The notes below the pieces were generated by a model that made no database searches, was not told the DNA's origin, and worked only from the letters and a program-made list of their open reading frames with translations. From NCBI RefSeq assembly GCF_000737695.1, contig NZ_JPRM01000011.1:1-64000 (forward strand): a DNA stretch of 64,000 nt, written 5' to 3'. Positions 30,324 to 39,450 of the stretch are shown here, one piece after another. The first letter of the stretch is position 1, and each line of letters opens with the position of its first letter. The translations under genes were made by a program, and so were the position numbers. The stretch comes from Flavobacterium hydatis. Its GTDB lineage: Bacteria; Bacteroidota; Bacteroidia; Flavobacteriales; Flavobacteriaceae.

Positions 30324-31331
30324 TTATTGAGAAACCAATTGGATTGCTCGTTGTAAATTTTCCTTTTCTACTTGAGCTACATAGTTTATAAAGATGGATT
30401 CATCATTTTGATTTTGGCTTTGCTCGAGCATGGCTAGATATTTATTTTTGTGTTCTGTGTCGCCTTGTATCGTGGCAAAAACATAGCCATTTTGTATTAA
30501 TATCCAATTCATTAACAAATGAGCTATTTGCGTATTTCCGCTTTCAAATGGACTTATTTTTAGGATTCTTAAATGTACTTCTGATGCTAATAATATTGGA
30601 TGTAAGGTATTTTTGTTAGTTTCGAACCAGCTAAAAAAAGAACTCATTTCGCGAATAATCAAAGCATCGTTTTTATATTTTCCGGCATGATCGGGTTTGA
30701 TTCCTCTTGAAATTAAGTTATGAATATTTAGTAATTCTTTTTCGTTAAGAGGACTATTCTTTTGAGTTAAATCCTTGATATAAGAAATAGTTTCATGATG
30801 ATTAACAGCCTCTAAATGTTCTCGCATAGTTTTGCCTGCAATTGTTAATCCTTCATTAATTACTGCTTTGGTTTCTTGTAATGTTAATGAATTCTCGTTA
30901 AGGCGATTGCTTTCGTATGTAAATTCCAGTTCTAGGATTTTAGAAATTCGATGTAACTCAAAATGTTGGAATGATTGGATTTTGGTCTTTAAAATTTCAA
31001 TTTCATCCAAAACGTTTTGTAGCGTTGACATAATTACTGATGCAACTATTTTTTTATTATTCTGAATTTCGATTTCGGCAAGATGCAATGCTTTAAGAGC
31101 AAATTCTTCATGACCAATTTCGTGTATTATTTTTTCTTTAAGCCAAAGAATTAATAGGTTTTCAAAATCAATTTCAAGCAATGAAGCGAGTTTAACAATT
31201 TGATCTCTTGTAGGCTTTCGGGTTCCACTTTCAAATTTGCTTATTAGAGCTTGGTCAATTTCTAATAATTGTGCTACTTCTCTGGTTTTAAAACCTTTTT
31301 GCTCTCGTGCATTTTTAAGAATCATTTTCAT
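30324..31331 (-). CDS. XRE-type HTH protein with degenerate Fic domain
   Basis: 335 residues. An N-terminal XRE helix-turn-helix (about 1-62) with DQALISKFESGTRKP recognises DNA. The rest is a Fic/DOC fold: LTLQETKAVINEG, the LNIHNLISRG segment and the active-site loop ISPFESGNTQIAHLL (259-273). Canonical Fic reads HPFxxGNGRxxR; here the His is a Ser and the GR pair is TQ. The inhibitory S-x-x-x-E-G motif reads SNRLNE at 141-146. So AMP transfer looks unlikely, and the protein may work as a DNA-binding regulator. No antitoxin-like neighbour is visible. Confidence 0.85.
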   Translation of the reverse strand: MKMILKNAREQKGFKTREVAQLLEIDQALISKFESGTRKPTRDQIVKLASLLEIDFENLLILWLKEKIIHEIGHEEFALKALHLAEIEIQNNKKIVASVIMSTLQNVLDEIEILKTKIQSFQHFELHRISKILELEFTYESNRLNENSLTLQETKAVINEGLTIAGKTMREHLEAVNHHETISYIKDLTQKNSPLNEKELLNIHNLISRGIKPDHAGKYKNDALIIREMSSFFSWFETNKNTLHPILLASEVHLRILKISPFESGNTQIAHLLMNWILIQNGYVFATIQGDTEHKNKYLAMLEQSQNQNDESIFINYVAQVEKENLQRAIQLVSQ

Positions 31332-31382
31332 TATAGAAAGAGGGTTTTAATTGTCAAGACAAGTTTAGTCATTATTTTTAAA

Positions 31383-31415
31383 ATAAAAAAAGCATCAAAT
31401 TAATTCGATGCTATT
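31383..31415 (-). terminator. Probable terminator after the lipoprotein gene
   Basis: On the minus strand AGCATCGAATT and AATTTGATGCT pair with one G-U and are followed by seven T. Confidence 0.7.
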
Positions 31416-31435
31416 TTATGCTTTATATAAAGAAA

Positions 31436-32062
31436 CTATTTTTTAGGAATCGTTCCGTCTTTTTTCATTTCATTTATGATCGTTCTCATAATATCATCTA
31501 CAGTTACACCTATGTCAGTAATATCTGAGGATTGTGTGGTTCCTGTCCAGATTAGTTTATTATGTTTTAAGGAGAAAACATTAGTTTCTACGATATAAAA
31601 AGTGTTTTCTACATAATAACCTGGTGAATAGAAATCAGTTGCATACATGCCATACCAGCCGCCAAAAGCACCTCCGTATAAACCATTATAGCCGCCATAA
31701 TAAATACTGGTATCTATTCCGGGAACGTAATCGGTTTGTTTTTCTTTGCTTACCAAGCGCATGGTAACAACACCATCAAAATTTTCATCGTTTAATATTT
31801 TTAATTTCTGATCATTTGTAAGGTCATTATTAATTTGATTCAGGAATTGATAAGAAGTATGAAAAATAGGACTACTGGCAGCGATTCTATTCTCGGTAAT
31901 TCTTCTTGTTTCTTCGTCTTTAACTAAAGCTACGACTAATACTTTTTTGAAATTTTCTGAACTAATTGTTATTTTCGGATCTCTCCAACTACTTACAATT
32001 GTAGAACTTGTACCGCAACTATAAAGTAAGATGGCGGTTAATACAACAAATATTCTCTTCAT
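31436..32062 (-). CDS. Lipoprotein of unknown function, DUF4136-like
   Basis: 208 residues with a lipoprotein signal (LLYSCGTSS). The start of the mature part (SSWRDPK, then KVLVVALVKDEETRR) resembles the DUF4136-type outer-membrane lipoproteins. A glycine/tyrosine-rich stretch (YYGGYNGLYGGAFGGWYGMY, about 121-140) sits mid-protein. No catalytic residues are evident. It lies downstream of smpB on the same strand. Confidence 0.8.
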   Translation of the reverse strand: MKRIFVVLTAILLYSCGTSSTIVSSWRDPKITISSENFKKVLVVALVKDEETRRITENRIAASSPIFHTSYQFLNQINNDLTNDQKLKILNDENFDGVVTMRLVSKEKQTDYVPGIDTSIYYGGYNGLYGGAFGGWYGMYATDFYSPGYYVENTFYIVETNVFSLKHNKLIWTGTTQSSDITDIGVTVDDIMRTIINEMKKDGTIPKK

Positions 32063-32139
32063 AACTCGAAATTTAGAATTTATTGTAGTAAAAATAAGTA
32101 TAAAAAATGAGAAATAGCTCTTATTAGAGAAGGATTAAG

Positions 32140-32592
32140 TTAGAAAGCTTTCTTAATTCGATCTAAATCACGTTTAGTGTCTTGTTCTTTTAAAGATTCA
32201 CGTTTGTCGTAGTTTTTCTTCCCTTTACAAAGTCCGATTTGCAGTTTAGCTAATCCTTTTTCATTAGTAAAAAGCTTTAAAGGGATAATTGTTAATCCTT
32301 TTGCTTGTACACTTTTCTGAAGATTTTTTAATTCTTTCTTATTCAAAAGTAATTTTCGTTCGCTTCTTGACTTGTGATTAAATTGATTTCCAAAAGCGTA
32401 TTCTTCTATATAAGTGTTTATGGCAAAAAGTTCATTACCACTAAATTCACAAAAACTCTCGGTAATATTTGCTTTACCAAGGCGTATTGATTTGATTTCG
32501 GTTCCTGCCAAAACAATTCCAGCAGTATAGGTATCTATTATTTCGTAATCGAAGCGGGCTCTCTTATTGAGTATATTGACTGTTTTTAACAT
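32140..32592 (-). CDS. smpB: SsrA-binding protein SmpB
   Basis: 150 residues, standard length. NKRARFDYEI, AGIVLAGTEIKSIR and the basic C-terminal tail KRESLKEQDTKRDLDR are typical. It delivers tmRNA to stalled ribosomes. No tmRNA gene was found in this window. A minus-strand TACATTTG box (32600-32607) upstream is a possible -7 element. Confidence 0.97.
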   Translation of the reverse strand: MLKTVNILNKRARFDYEIIDTYTAGIVLAGTEIKSIRLGKANITESFCEFSGNELFAINTYIEEYAFGNQFNHKSRSERKLLLNKKELKNLQKSVQAKGLTIIPLKLFTNEKGLAKLQIGLCKGKKNYDKRESLKEQDTKRDLDRIKKAF

Positions 32593-32738
32593 AGGACTGC
32601 AAATGTAGAATAAAAAAGAAAAACTTTAATGAATTCAAAGATAATTAAAGATTTTTTTAAACCTATGATTTTAATCATTTTTCAGGAAAAACCTTACGCT
32701 TAGTTTTGTTAAATAATTTAAAATAAAAACTTAAAAAA

Positions 32739-33377
32739 ATGAAAAAGATTTTAACATTAGTTAGTATTGTATTAGTGGGTTTTTCAGTAAAAGCTCAGGA
32801 AGCAAATGAAGGTTTAAAGGGTGCATGGTTCGTGACATCACAATTTGGTTACCAACAAACTAAAACAGACGATGTAAAAAGCACAAATTTATTAGTAATG
32901 CCTATTGTAGGTAAGTTTATTACACCATCTGTAGCGGTTGGAGCAGGACTAGGATTCATTAATATAAAAGCAGATTCGGATAAAGGAACTGCTGCAAATT
33001 CTAATTTAGTAGTTATACAGCCTTTAGCTAGAAAATATTGGAATGTAGCTGGTTCTTTATATTTCTTCGGGCAACTGGCAGCACCAATAATCACTGGAAA
33101 AGAAAAAGAAAGTGAATTAAAAGTAAATCAATTTGGTTTGTCTTTATCAGGTGGATTTGATTTCTTCGTAACAAAATATTTTTCAGTTGAGTTTTCTTAT
33201 GATTTAGCTAATTTTACATCTACAACTTTAGATCCAAAAGATGGTTCTAAAACGACTGTAACTAATTTTGGTTTAGCGCATGTTGCTAATGTTGATTCTT
33301 ATTATAATGGAGCTTTAGGAGGTAGTAATCCAAATTTAACTTCTCCGCTTTCTTTCGGATTTAAATTCATATTCTAA
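32739..33377 (+). CDS. Outer-membrane beta-barrel protein
   Basis: 212 residues with signal peptide (SVKAQEANEG) and alternating hydrophobic strands ending in an aromatic terminus (SFGFKFIF), as expected for a BamA-inserted porin-like barrel. The function is unknown. It is closed by a bidirectional hairpin terminator 48 bases downstream. Confidence 0.85.
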   Translation: MKKILTLVSIVLVGFSVKAQEANEGLKGAWFVTSQFGYQQTKTDDVKSTNLLVMPIVGKFITPSVAVGAGLGFINIKADSDKGTAANSNLVVIQPLARKYWNVAGSLYFFGQLAAPIITGKEKESELKVNQFGLSLSGGFDFFVTKYFSVEFSYDLANFTSTTLDPKDGSKTTVTNFGLAHVANVDSYYNGALGGSNPNLTSPLSFGFKFIF

Positions 33378-33424
33378 ATATTAGAAGATTATTTAAATTT
33401 CAATTTAGTAATTTTGTAAAAAAG

Positions 33425-33456
33425 AAAGACCATACTTTTTATAGTATGGTCTTTTT
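33425..33456 (+). terminator. Terminator after the beta-barrel gene
   Basis: A perfect 12-bp stem AAAGACCATACT / AGTATGGTCTTT with T tail. Confidence 0.85.
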
Positions 33457-33479
33457 ATTATTTATTTAAAAGATATTAA

Positions 33480-33707
33480 ATGCAAAATCAAGATAAAAAT
33501 CCTTTACACGGAATTACACTTCAGGCAATACTCGAAAAACTAGTTGGATATTATGGGTTTGATACTTTAGGAGAATTAATTCCGATTAAATGTTTTACTT
33601 CGAATCCTAGTATAAAATCTAGTTTAACTTTTTTAAGAAAAACGGATTGGGCTAGAAAAAAGGTTGAAGATTTATATATAAAAACAATTCCTAAGTTTCC
33701 TGTATAA
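33480..33707 (+). CDS. VF530 family small DNA-binding protein
   Basis: 75 residues. The pattern NPLHGITLQAILEKLVGYYGF, CFTSNPSIKSSLTFLRKTDWAR and the final VEDLY match the VF530 family, small proteins related in fold to the lambda integrase/topoisomerase type and thought to bind DNA. The gene begins 24 bases after a terminator and converges with the next gene, one base apart. Confidence 0.88.
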   Translation: MQNQDKNPLHGITLQAILEKLVGYYGFDTLGELIPIKCFTSNPSIKSSLTFLRKTDWARKKVEDLYIKTIPKFPV

Positions 33708-33708
33708 A

Positions 33709-34266
33709 TTAGTTTAATTTATAAGAAACCATTACACCTCCGCCATAAGGCATCCATTCGCCACTTTTGTTATAATCATGAGCTTTTTCATAACGTCCTG
33801 GTGTACCGTCATTATAAAGACCTTTATAAAAACCTTGGTGCCATCCTCCGCTAACAAAAAAGTCAAGCATGAATTTATCATTTAGTTTCTTTTGGTATCC
33901 TATTGTAGCTCCTAATCTGTATCCAAATCCATTTTCGTACATATTGCTATCCCAGTAGTTCCATTTTTGAATTTTATATACATCAGCTCCAATATGTCCA
34001 CCCGCATATAAACCATTAAATTTTTCATTAAAATGGTAACGAACTTCAGGAGTGAAAGTGGCAAATTTCATTGGGCTTTTCCCATCAAAAGATTCCCAAA
34101 AGGAAGCCATTAAATCAACATTCAGAGTTAATTTTTCTCCAATACTTGTTTCCACAGCAATATCGGGAACTAATACTAATGCTGTAAGTGCATTAGCTTT
34201 TATGTAAGTTTGACTTTGGGATTGAATTGAAAAGAAGAGAACGATTAGGGCAAATAAATTTTTCAT
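33709..34266 (-). CDS. Outer-membrane protein, DUF3575-like
   Basis: 185 residues with signal peptide (SQSQTYIKAN). Sequence such as LVPDIAVETSIGEKLTLNVDL and the FRLGATIGYQKKL-type strands resemble DUF3575 barrels of Bacteroidota, which often replace the fimbrial-related outer-membrane proteins. It ends in VSYKLN. Function unknown. Confidence 0.8.
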   Translation of the reverse strand: MKNLFALIVLFFSIQSQSQTYIKANALTALVLVPDIAVETSIGEKLTLNVDLMASFWESFDGKSPMKFATFTPEVRYHFNEKFNGLYAGGHIGADVYKIQKWNYWDSNMYENGFGYRLGATIGYQKKLNDKFMLDFFVSGGWHQGFYKGLYNDGTPGRYEKAHDYNKSGEWMPYGGGVMVSYKLN

Positions 34267-34402
34267 AAAATCGAGTAATTACTAGCAATAAGTTAGTTTG
34301 GGTTGCTAGTTTTGGGTGCAAATATAACGGAATGAACTAGGTTGTATTGTTATAAAATTAAAATTTAACAGGAATCAATATGAAAAGAAGTTTTGTTATC
34401 AA

Positions 34403-34954
34403 TTACTTTTTGTTGATTAAGGAGTAGATTACACTATCTAAAAAACGACCTTCGTAAAATTCTACTTCTTTTAGATGTCCTTCTTTTACAAAACCTATTT
34501 TTTGTAAGACTCTTTCAGATGCAAAATTATCAGGATCTATAACGGCTTCGATTGAGTGTAATTTCATTTCGTTAAATCCATAATCGATGACAGTTTTTAC
34601 TGCTTCAGGAATAATTCCTTTACCATGATGCTCGGGTAATAATATATAACCAATTTCGGCACGGAAATGCGCTGGCTTTATTCGGTAATAACCAATCATT
34701 CCAATAATTCTAGGGTTGCCTTTTAGTGTTACTCCCCAAGTGATTCCTTCATTAGTCTCGATAGTACTATCAATCTGGGCAACGTGTTCTAATGCCTGTT
34801 CATTAGTTTTTGTAAGTGGTCTCGGGATGTATTTCATGGTTTCAGGATTAGAACGTAATGCTATGATTTCGTTTGTATCCTCATTGGTTACTCTTCTTAA
34901 AAGTAAACGTTCCGTTTCGAGTTCAGGAAATGGAGAAAAATTAAATGTTAACAT
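34403..34954 (-). CDS. GNAT N-acetyltransferase, RimJ/RimL type
   Basis: 183 residues. The pattern LETERLLLRRVTNED, a HGKGIIPEAVKTVIDYGF acetyl-CoA-binding segment and NFASERVLQKIGFVKEG are typical of the RimJ/RimL branch, which acetylates protein N-termini or small substrates. The substrate is unknown. It follows the epimerase gene on the same strand after 18 bases. Confidence 0.92.
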   Translation of the reverse strand: MLTFNFSPFPELETERLLLRRVTNEDTNEIIALRSNPETMKYIPRPLTKTNEQALEHVAQIDSTIETNEGITWGVTLKGNPRIIGMIGYYRIKPAHFRAEIGYILLPEHHGKGIIPEAVKTVIDYGFNEMKLHSIEAVIDPDNFASERVLQKIGFVKEGHLKEVEFYEGRFLDSVIYSLINKK

Positions 34955-34972
34955 AAAAATATCAAGATAAGA

Positions 34973-35824
34973 TTATAGAATTTCGATACTAAATTTTGAA
35001 TTAAAGGTTTGATTTGCATCCAAAGTTATTATTCCTTCTTTTCCGAAAAGATTTCCTGAGTTTTCATCTGTATCAGAATAACCAAACCAAGGCTCGATGC
35101 AAATAAAAGGAGCATTTTCTTTTGTCCAGATACCTAAACTAGGAAAATCTGCAAAATCTACTTTTACATATGGTTTATTATTCTCTAGTATTGTTAGCGA
35201 ATTTGATTCTAACGATTTAAAAATTAAAGCATCATTTTCAAATAGTTGATAATTTAGCGCAATTTGATTTTCTTTCGTTTCTAATTGTTTTGTTTTATTA
35301 GAGATTAAATCATTTTCGAGCAAAGAATATTTTAGAGACTCTTGTTTCTCGAATTCTAAAGCATAATTCTCAAAATTTTCAGGTAAGGCAATTGCAGGAT
35401 GTGCACCAATAGAAAATGGCATTTTAGAGTCATTTTTATTGATAACTTTATATTGAATGTCTAATTGAGAATCTATCAGAGTATAAATTATTTGTAATTC
35501 AAATTCAAACGGATATACTTTTAACGATTCAGCATTCGATTGAATCGAAAAAACAGCACTTTCATCTGTTTTAGAAACTAGATTAAACTCCATATCTCTT
35601 GCAAAACCGTGACGTGGCAAATGATAGGATATGTTATTAATTGTGTAAGTATTGTTTTTTAAAGTACCAACAATTGGGAATAAAACAGGGGAGTGCTTAC
35701 CCCAAAAATCTGGATTTCCTTCCCAAATGAATTCTTTATTATCGTTGTTTTTTAATGAAAATAATTCGGCTCCAGCATGTTTTATAGCAGCAGTAAGTTT
35801 TGAATTTGAAATAATTGTAGTCAA
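34973..35824 (-). CDS. Aldose 1-epimerase family protein
   Basis: 283 residues of the galactose mutarotase-like fold. Motifs are GAELFSLKN, LPRHGFARDMEF and SIGAHPAI (catalytic-type histidines), and CIEPWFG near the end. It resembles the YphB/LacX-type branch more than true GalM. It probably interconverts sugar anomers in the cytosol. Confidence 0.93.
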   Translation of the reverse strand: MTTIISNSKLTAAIKHAGAELFSLKNNDNKEFIWEGNPDFWGKHSPVLFPIVGTLKNNTYTINNISYHLPRHGFARDMEFNLVSKTDESAVFSIQSNAESLKVYPFEFELQIIYTLIDSQLDIQYKVINKNDSKMPFSIGAHPAIALPENFENYALEFEKQESLKYSLLENDLISNKTKQLETKENQIALNYQLFENDALIFKSLESNSLTILENNKPYVKVDFADFPSLGIWTKENAPFICIEPWFGYSDTDENSGNLFGKEGIITLDANQTFNSKFSIEIL

Positions 35825-35992
35825 AATTTAGTTTTTGAATGGTTTAAGAATGAGATGTAAATATATTTATAAATTTAATTTATAGGTGAAAAAGCTGATG
35901 AAATATTTTTTGATAAAATTGTATTAACCGGTAGGATTTAATTCATAAATAGCTTTTTTTTTCATTAATTTGCTAGATAAACAGCAACAAAA

Positions 35993-38254
35993 ATGAAAAA
36001 ACACTCTTTGAGAGCCTTATTATCGATGGCTTTATTGTTTGGAATTTCGGCCATTTGGGCACAACAAGTTCCTACTGCGACAACTAATCCTATTTCTAAA
36101 TACGATTATTATGATGCATTCTCTCCATTATTTTATTCTAAAAACGGTACAACAACCCGTTCTGCAAGCGGTCAGCCTGGTCCAGAGTATTGGCAAAACA
36201 GAGCAGATTATAAGATAACTGCGAAGTTAAATGGAGTTACTAATGAAATTATTGGTACAGACGAAATTACATATACCAATAATAGCCCAGATAAGATGTC
36301 ATTTGTTTGGCTTCATTTGGATCAAAATTTATTCAAAGAAGATTCACGAGGAAATGCAGTAGTGCCATTAACAGGAAGTCGTAATGGTGCTCAAGGGCAA
36401 GTTTTTGATGGTGGAAACAAAATTAAATCGGTAAAAGTTACTGTACTAGGTAAGAAGAAATCGGTTGAAGTTGATGCTAAATATGTTGTTACAGATACAA
36501 GAATGCAAATTTTTCTTCCAGAAGAAATTGCAGCAAAAGGAAGCAGTGTTAAAATTAAAATTGATTTCTCTTATATAGCTCCAAACGAAGGATCTGATAG
36601 AACAGGAGTTCTTGAAACTAAAAATGGTAAAATATTTACAATAGCACAATGGTATCCACGTATGTGCGTGTATGATGATGTAAGAGGTTGGGATACACAT
36701 CCGTATTTAGGAGCTTCGGAATTTTACTTAGAGTATGGTAATTTTGATGTAAAATTAACGGTTCCTTCTAATCACTTTGTAGTTGCGTCAGGAGAATTAT
36801 TAAACGCTCCGGAAGTATATACTGCAGAACAACAAAAACGTTTTAAAGAAGCTGCACTAAGTGATAAAACGGTTATGATTCGTTCTGCTGAAGAAGTTGC
36901 TGCTGCAAAAGGTTCTGGAAGTGGAGAAAAAACATGGCATTATCAAATAAAAAACTCACGTGATTTCTCTTGGGCATCTTCAGCTGCTTTTATTTTAGAT
37001 GGAGCTAAGATTAATTTGCCTAGCGGGAAAAAATCATTAGCGCTTTCTGCATATCCTGTAGAAAGTGACGGAAATGCTGCTTGGGGACGTTCGACAGAAT
37101 ATACTAAAGGGGCAATCGAAAACTACTCAAATAAATGGTTTGAATATCCTTATCCAGTTGCAACAAATGTAGCAGGAAATGAAGGAGGAATGGAATATCC
37201 AGGAATTGTGTTTTGTAGTTGGGAATCAAAAGGAGAAGATTTATGGGGTGTTACAGATCACGAATTTGGACATATCTGGTTTCCTATGATTGTAGGTTCA
37301 AACGAAAGATTATTCGGTTGGATGGACGAAGGATTCAATACATTTATTAATTCATTGAGTACTGCCGAATTTAATAAAGGAGAATATAAAGAAGCGCCGA
37401 GAGATTTACATAAAATGGCCGAAGCGTTTACAAACCCTAAACTAGAAACTATTATGAGTTCTCCAGATAATATGAAGGAGGCAAATATTGGTATGTTGTG
37501 TTATTTTAAACCAAGTTCAGGTTTAGTAATTTTAAGAGAACAAGTACTAGGAAAAGAACGTTTTGATACTGCTTTCCGTACTTATATCGAGCGTTGGGCA
37601 TATAAACACCCTACACCAGATGATTTCTTTAGAACAATGGAAAATGTTTCAGGAGAAGATTTAAGTTGGTTCTGGAGAGGTTGGTATGTTAATAACTGGC
37701 GTTTTGATCAAGGTATCAACTCAATTAAATATGTGAAAAATGACCCTGCAAAAGGAGTAATTATTACTATTGAGAACTTTGAAAAAATGGTAATGCCCGT
37801 TGTAATTGATGTAAAAACGAAAAGTGGAAAAGTATCTAGAGTAAAATTACCAGTTGAAATTTGGCAGAGAAATATCGAATGGTCTTTTAAATTTAACTCT
37901 ACAGAAGAAATCGAAAGCATTACGATAGATCCTGATCACGTTTTTCCTGATAGTAATGAATCAAATAATGTATGGAAAGCTGGAACTGGTAAAATTGAAA
38001 AAGATGTTGTTCTAGATCCTTATTTAGGGACATATTCTAGCAAAAAAACACCTTTGAAAATTACTTTTTCGGAAAAAAACGGGGCGTTAAATGTAGACAT
38101 TCCTAATTACCCTAAATTTCCTGCTCAGCCTGTAGCTAATACAGAAGATACTTTTGAATCGGTGGGAGCTGGATTAAGATTTGCTTTTACTAAAACTGGA
38201 ATGAACATGACAATTTTAGAAAATTCGCAAGTATTAGAATTTACAAAAGAATAA
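35993..38254 (+). CDS. M1 family zinc metallopeptidase, exported
   Basis: 753 residues. A signal peptide (ISAIWAQQ) is followed by a beta-rich N-terminal domain and a gluzincin catalytic domain: [10 protein letters not shown] (substrate-binding GxMEN-type), HEFGHIW with ligands His423 and His427, and Glu446 in the DEGFN motif, exactly 19 residues after the second His. It is probably an aminopeptidase acting in the periplasm or outside the cell on peptides. It is followed by a strong terminator, so it is probably transcribed alone. Confidence 0.95.
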   Translation: MKKHSLRALLSMALLFGISAIWAQQVPTATTNPISKYDYYDAFSPLFYSKNGTTTRSASGQPGPEYWQNRADYKITAKLNGVTNEIIGTDEITYTNNSPDKMSFVWLHLDQNLFKEDSRGNAVVPLTGSRNGAQGQVFDGGNKIKSVKVTVLGKKKSVEVDAKYVVTDTRMQIFLPEEIAAKGSSVKIKIDFSYIAPNEGSDRTGVLETKNGKIFTIAQWYPRMCVYDDVRGWDTHPYLGASEFYLEYGNFDVKLTVPSNHFVVASGELLNAPEVYTAEQQKRFKEAALSDKTVMIRSAEEVAAAKGSGSGEKTWHYQIKNSRDFSWASSAAFILDGAKINLPSGKKSLALSAYPVESDGNAAWGRSTEYTKGAIENYSNKWFEYPYPVATNVAGNEGGMEYPGIVFCSWESKGEDLWGVTDHEFGHIWFPMIVGSNERLFGWMDEGFNTFINSLSTAEFNKGEYKEAPRDLHKMAEAFTNPKLETIMSSPDNMKEANIGMLCYFKPSSGLVILREQVLGKERFDTAFRTYIERWAYKHPTPDDFFRTMENVSGEDLSWFWRGWYVNNWRFDQGINSIKYVKNDPAKGVIITIENFEKMVMPVVIDVKTKSGKVSRVKLPVEIWQRNIEWSFKFNSTEEIESITIDPDHVFPDSNESNNVWKAGTGKIEKDVVLDPYLGTYSSKKTPLKITFSEKNGALNVDIPNYPKFPAQPVANTEDTFESVGAGLRFAFTKTGMNMTILENSQVLEFTKE

Positions 38255-38330
38255 TTTGAATTGATAAATATTCAATGAAAAATATAGTTTTTAAGCTTTT
38301 TTAAAGGGTTATAAACATAATAAATAATTA

Positions 38331-38371
38331 AAAACGGCTATTTGAGTTTAACTCAAGTAGCCGTTTTTTTT
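38331..38371 (+). terminator. Strong terminator after the M1 peptidase gene
   Basis: A 16-bp stem (AAAACGGCTATTTGAG / CTCAAGTAGCCGTTTT, one G-U) with TTTAA loop and T run. Confidence 0.92.
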
Positions 38372-38473
38372 ATTAAAAGTTTAAATTTTAGTTGGTTTTT
38401 TAAGTATAGAAATGAGATAAATTGACAAAAGCAACATTATATTAAAAAAATGTTACAATTTTTTAATAATGTA

Positions 38474-38501
38474 TTGTAATTAAAAAAAAGATGTAAATTT
38501 G
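38474..38501 (+). promoter_or_regulatory. Promoter of the arginine/proline cluster
   Basis: TTG (38474-38476), 17-base spacer and TAAATTTG (38494-38501). The spacer is two bases short of the usual one. The predicted start site (about 38506) almost coincides with the ATG of the leader peptide. Confidence 0.55.
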
Positions 38502-38506
38502 CACCA

Positions 38507-38593
38507 ATGAATAAAATGAGTTTACATATAATTTCTATCTCACGGACAAACTTGCCTGTTACTTCTCCTGAAGTACGGATACTATCTCTATAG
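38507..38593 (+). CDS. Possible 28-codon leader peptide
   Basis: ATG at 38507, stop TAG at 38591-38593; the product begins MNKMSLHIISISRTN and ends VRILSL. Both arginine codons (13 and 24) are CGG, a codon that looks uncommon in the neighbouring genes. The last one and the stop are inside a hairpin at 38577-38598. With the arginine operon downstream this would fit a ribosome-stalling attenuator, but nothing proves translation. No Shine-Dalgarno site is seen; the predicted transcript may be leaderless. Confidence 0.4.
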   Translation: MNKMSLHIISISRTNLPVTSPEVRILSL

Positions 38594-38598
38594 TATTC
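38577..38598 (+). promoter_or_regulatory. Hairpin overlapping the leader-peptide end
   Basis: GGATACTAT and ATAGTATTC pair over 9 bp (one G-U) around a CTCT loop. It is not followed by a T run, so it is not a terminator itself; it could be one arm of alternative folding. The rest of the leader, 38599-38828, holds TTGC-TGAA-GCAA (about 38758-38769) and a weak AGGGTT...AACCCT pairing but no clear gene. Confidence 0.45.
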
Positions 38599-38828
38599 AC
38601 TAGAGTTTTTCGTCGTATGTATTTATATTCATTTTTTTGTTTTGAAATTACCTAAGTTGTCCTTTGGACAAACACATCCTACAAGTACATTTTATTTAAA
38701 ATTATCTCAATTCCATCTTCTTGGTATTAAGGGTTTTATGTATTTTTTATTTAATTTTGCTGAAGCAACTCTTGGGTTTCAGAAGAAAAATCATGTCTTA
38801 TTTTTTAACCCTAACTTCAACTATTGAA

Positions 38829-39446
38829 ATGAAGATCTCTATTGTTGTAACACAAGAAGAACATTATAAATATGCGCAAGAAATATGCGATACTATAGAG
38901 TCGTCTGCCTTATTGAGAGGTACCGGAATTGCTAAAAGAACTCCTGAATATATCCAAAAAAAGATGGAAAACAGGGATGCATTGATTGCTTTGGCAGATG
39001 GTAAATTTGCAGGTTTTTGTTATATCGAAAGCTGGCAACATGGCAAATTTGTGGCTCATTCTGGATTGATAGTACATCCGGATTACAGAAATTTAGGTTT
39101 AGCCAAAAAAATCAAATCTAAAGTTTTTGATTACTCCTTAGAAAAATTTCCAGATGCTAAAATATTTGGAATCACAACTGGTTTAGCAGTTATGAAAATC
39201 AATTCGGATTTAGGATACAAACCAGTTCCTTTCTCAGAACTTACAAGTGATCCAAGCTTTTGGGCAGGTTGCAAAACTTGTACGAATTATGAAATATTAA
39301 AAAGTAAAGATAATAAAATGTGCTTATGCACAGGAATGTTGTACGATCCAAAAGAAAAACAGAAGGATCCACCAAAACATCCTTTTAACGTAAAAGTACT
39401 CAATAGATTAAAATCAATTAAACAAGCCCTTTTCTTAAAAAAATAA
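38829..39446 (+). CDS. GNAT acyltransferase, probable N-acyl-glutamate synthase
   Basis: 205 residues from the ATG at 38829; the frame is open upstream, but the GNAT-like sequence begins at MKISIVVTQ. The acyl-CoA-binding motif is HPDYRNLGLAKKI. The C-terminal part has four cysteines, CKTC and CLC, which could bind a metal. It is the first gene of the arginine cluster (4 bases before argG) and the cluster has no other argA or argJ, so it most likely acylates glutamate with acetyl- or succinyl-CoA (inference from context). Confidence 0.8.
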   Translation: MKISIVVTQEEHYKYAQEICDTIESSALLRGTGIAKRTPEYIQKKMENRDALIALADGKFAGFCYIESWQHGKFVAHSGLIVHPDYRNLGLAKKIKSKVFDYSLEKFPDAKIFGITTGLAVMKINSDLGYKPVPFSELTSDPSFWAGCKTCTNYEILKSKDNKMCLCTGMLYDPKEKQKDPPKHPFNVKVLNRLKSIKQALFLKK

Positions 39447-39450
39447 AATT

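Noticed and set aside
30324..31331. Fic toxin-antitoxin or defence module
   Set aside because: No antitoxin partner, catalytic His absent, no nearby defence genes.
38642..38827. A 61-codon frame in the arginine leader
   Set aside because: Low-complexity, no recognised family, and it overlaps the other frame and the probable regulatory region.
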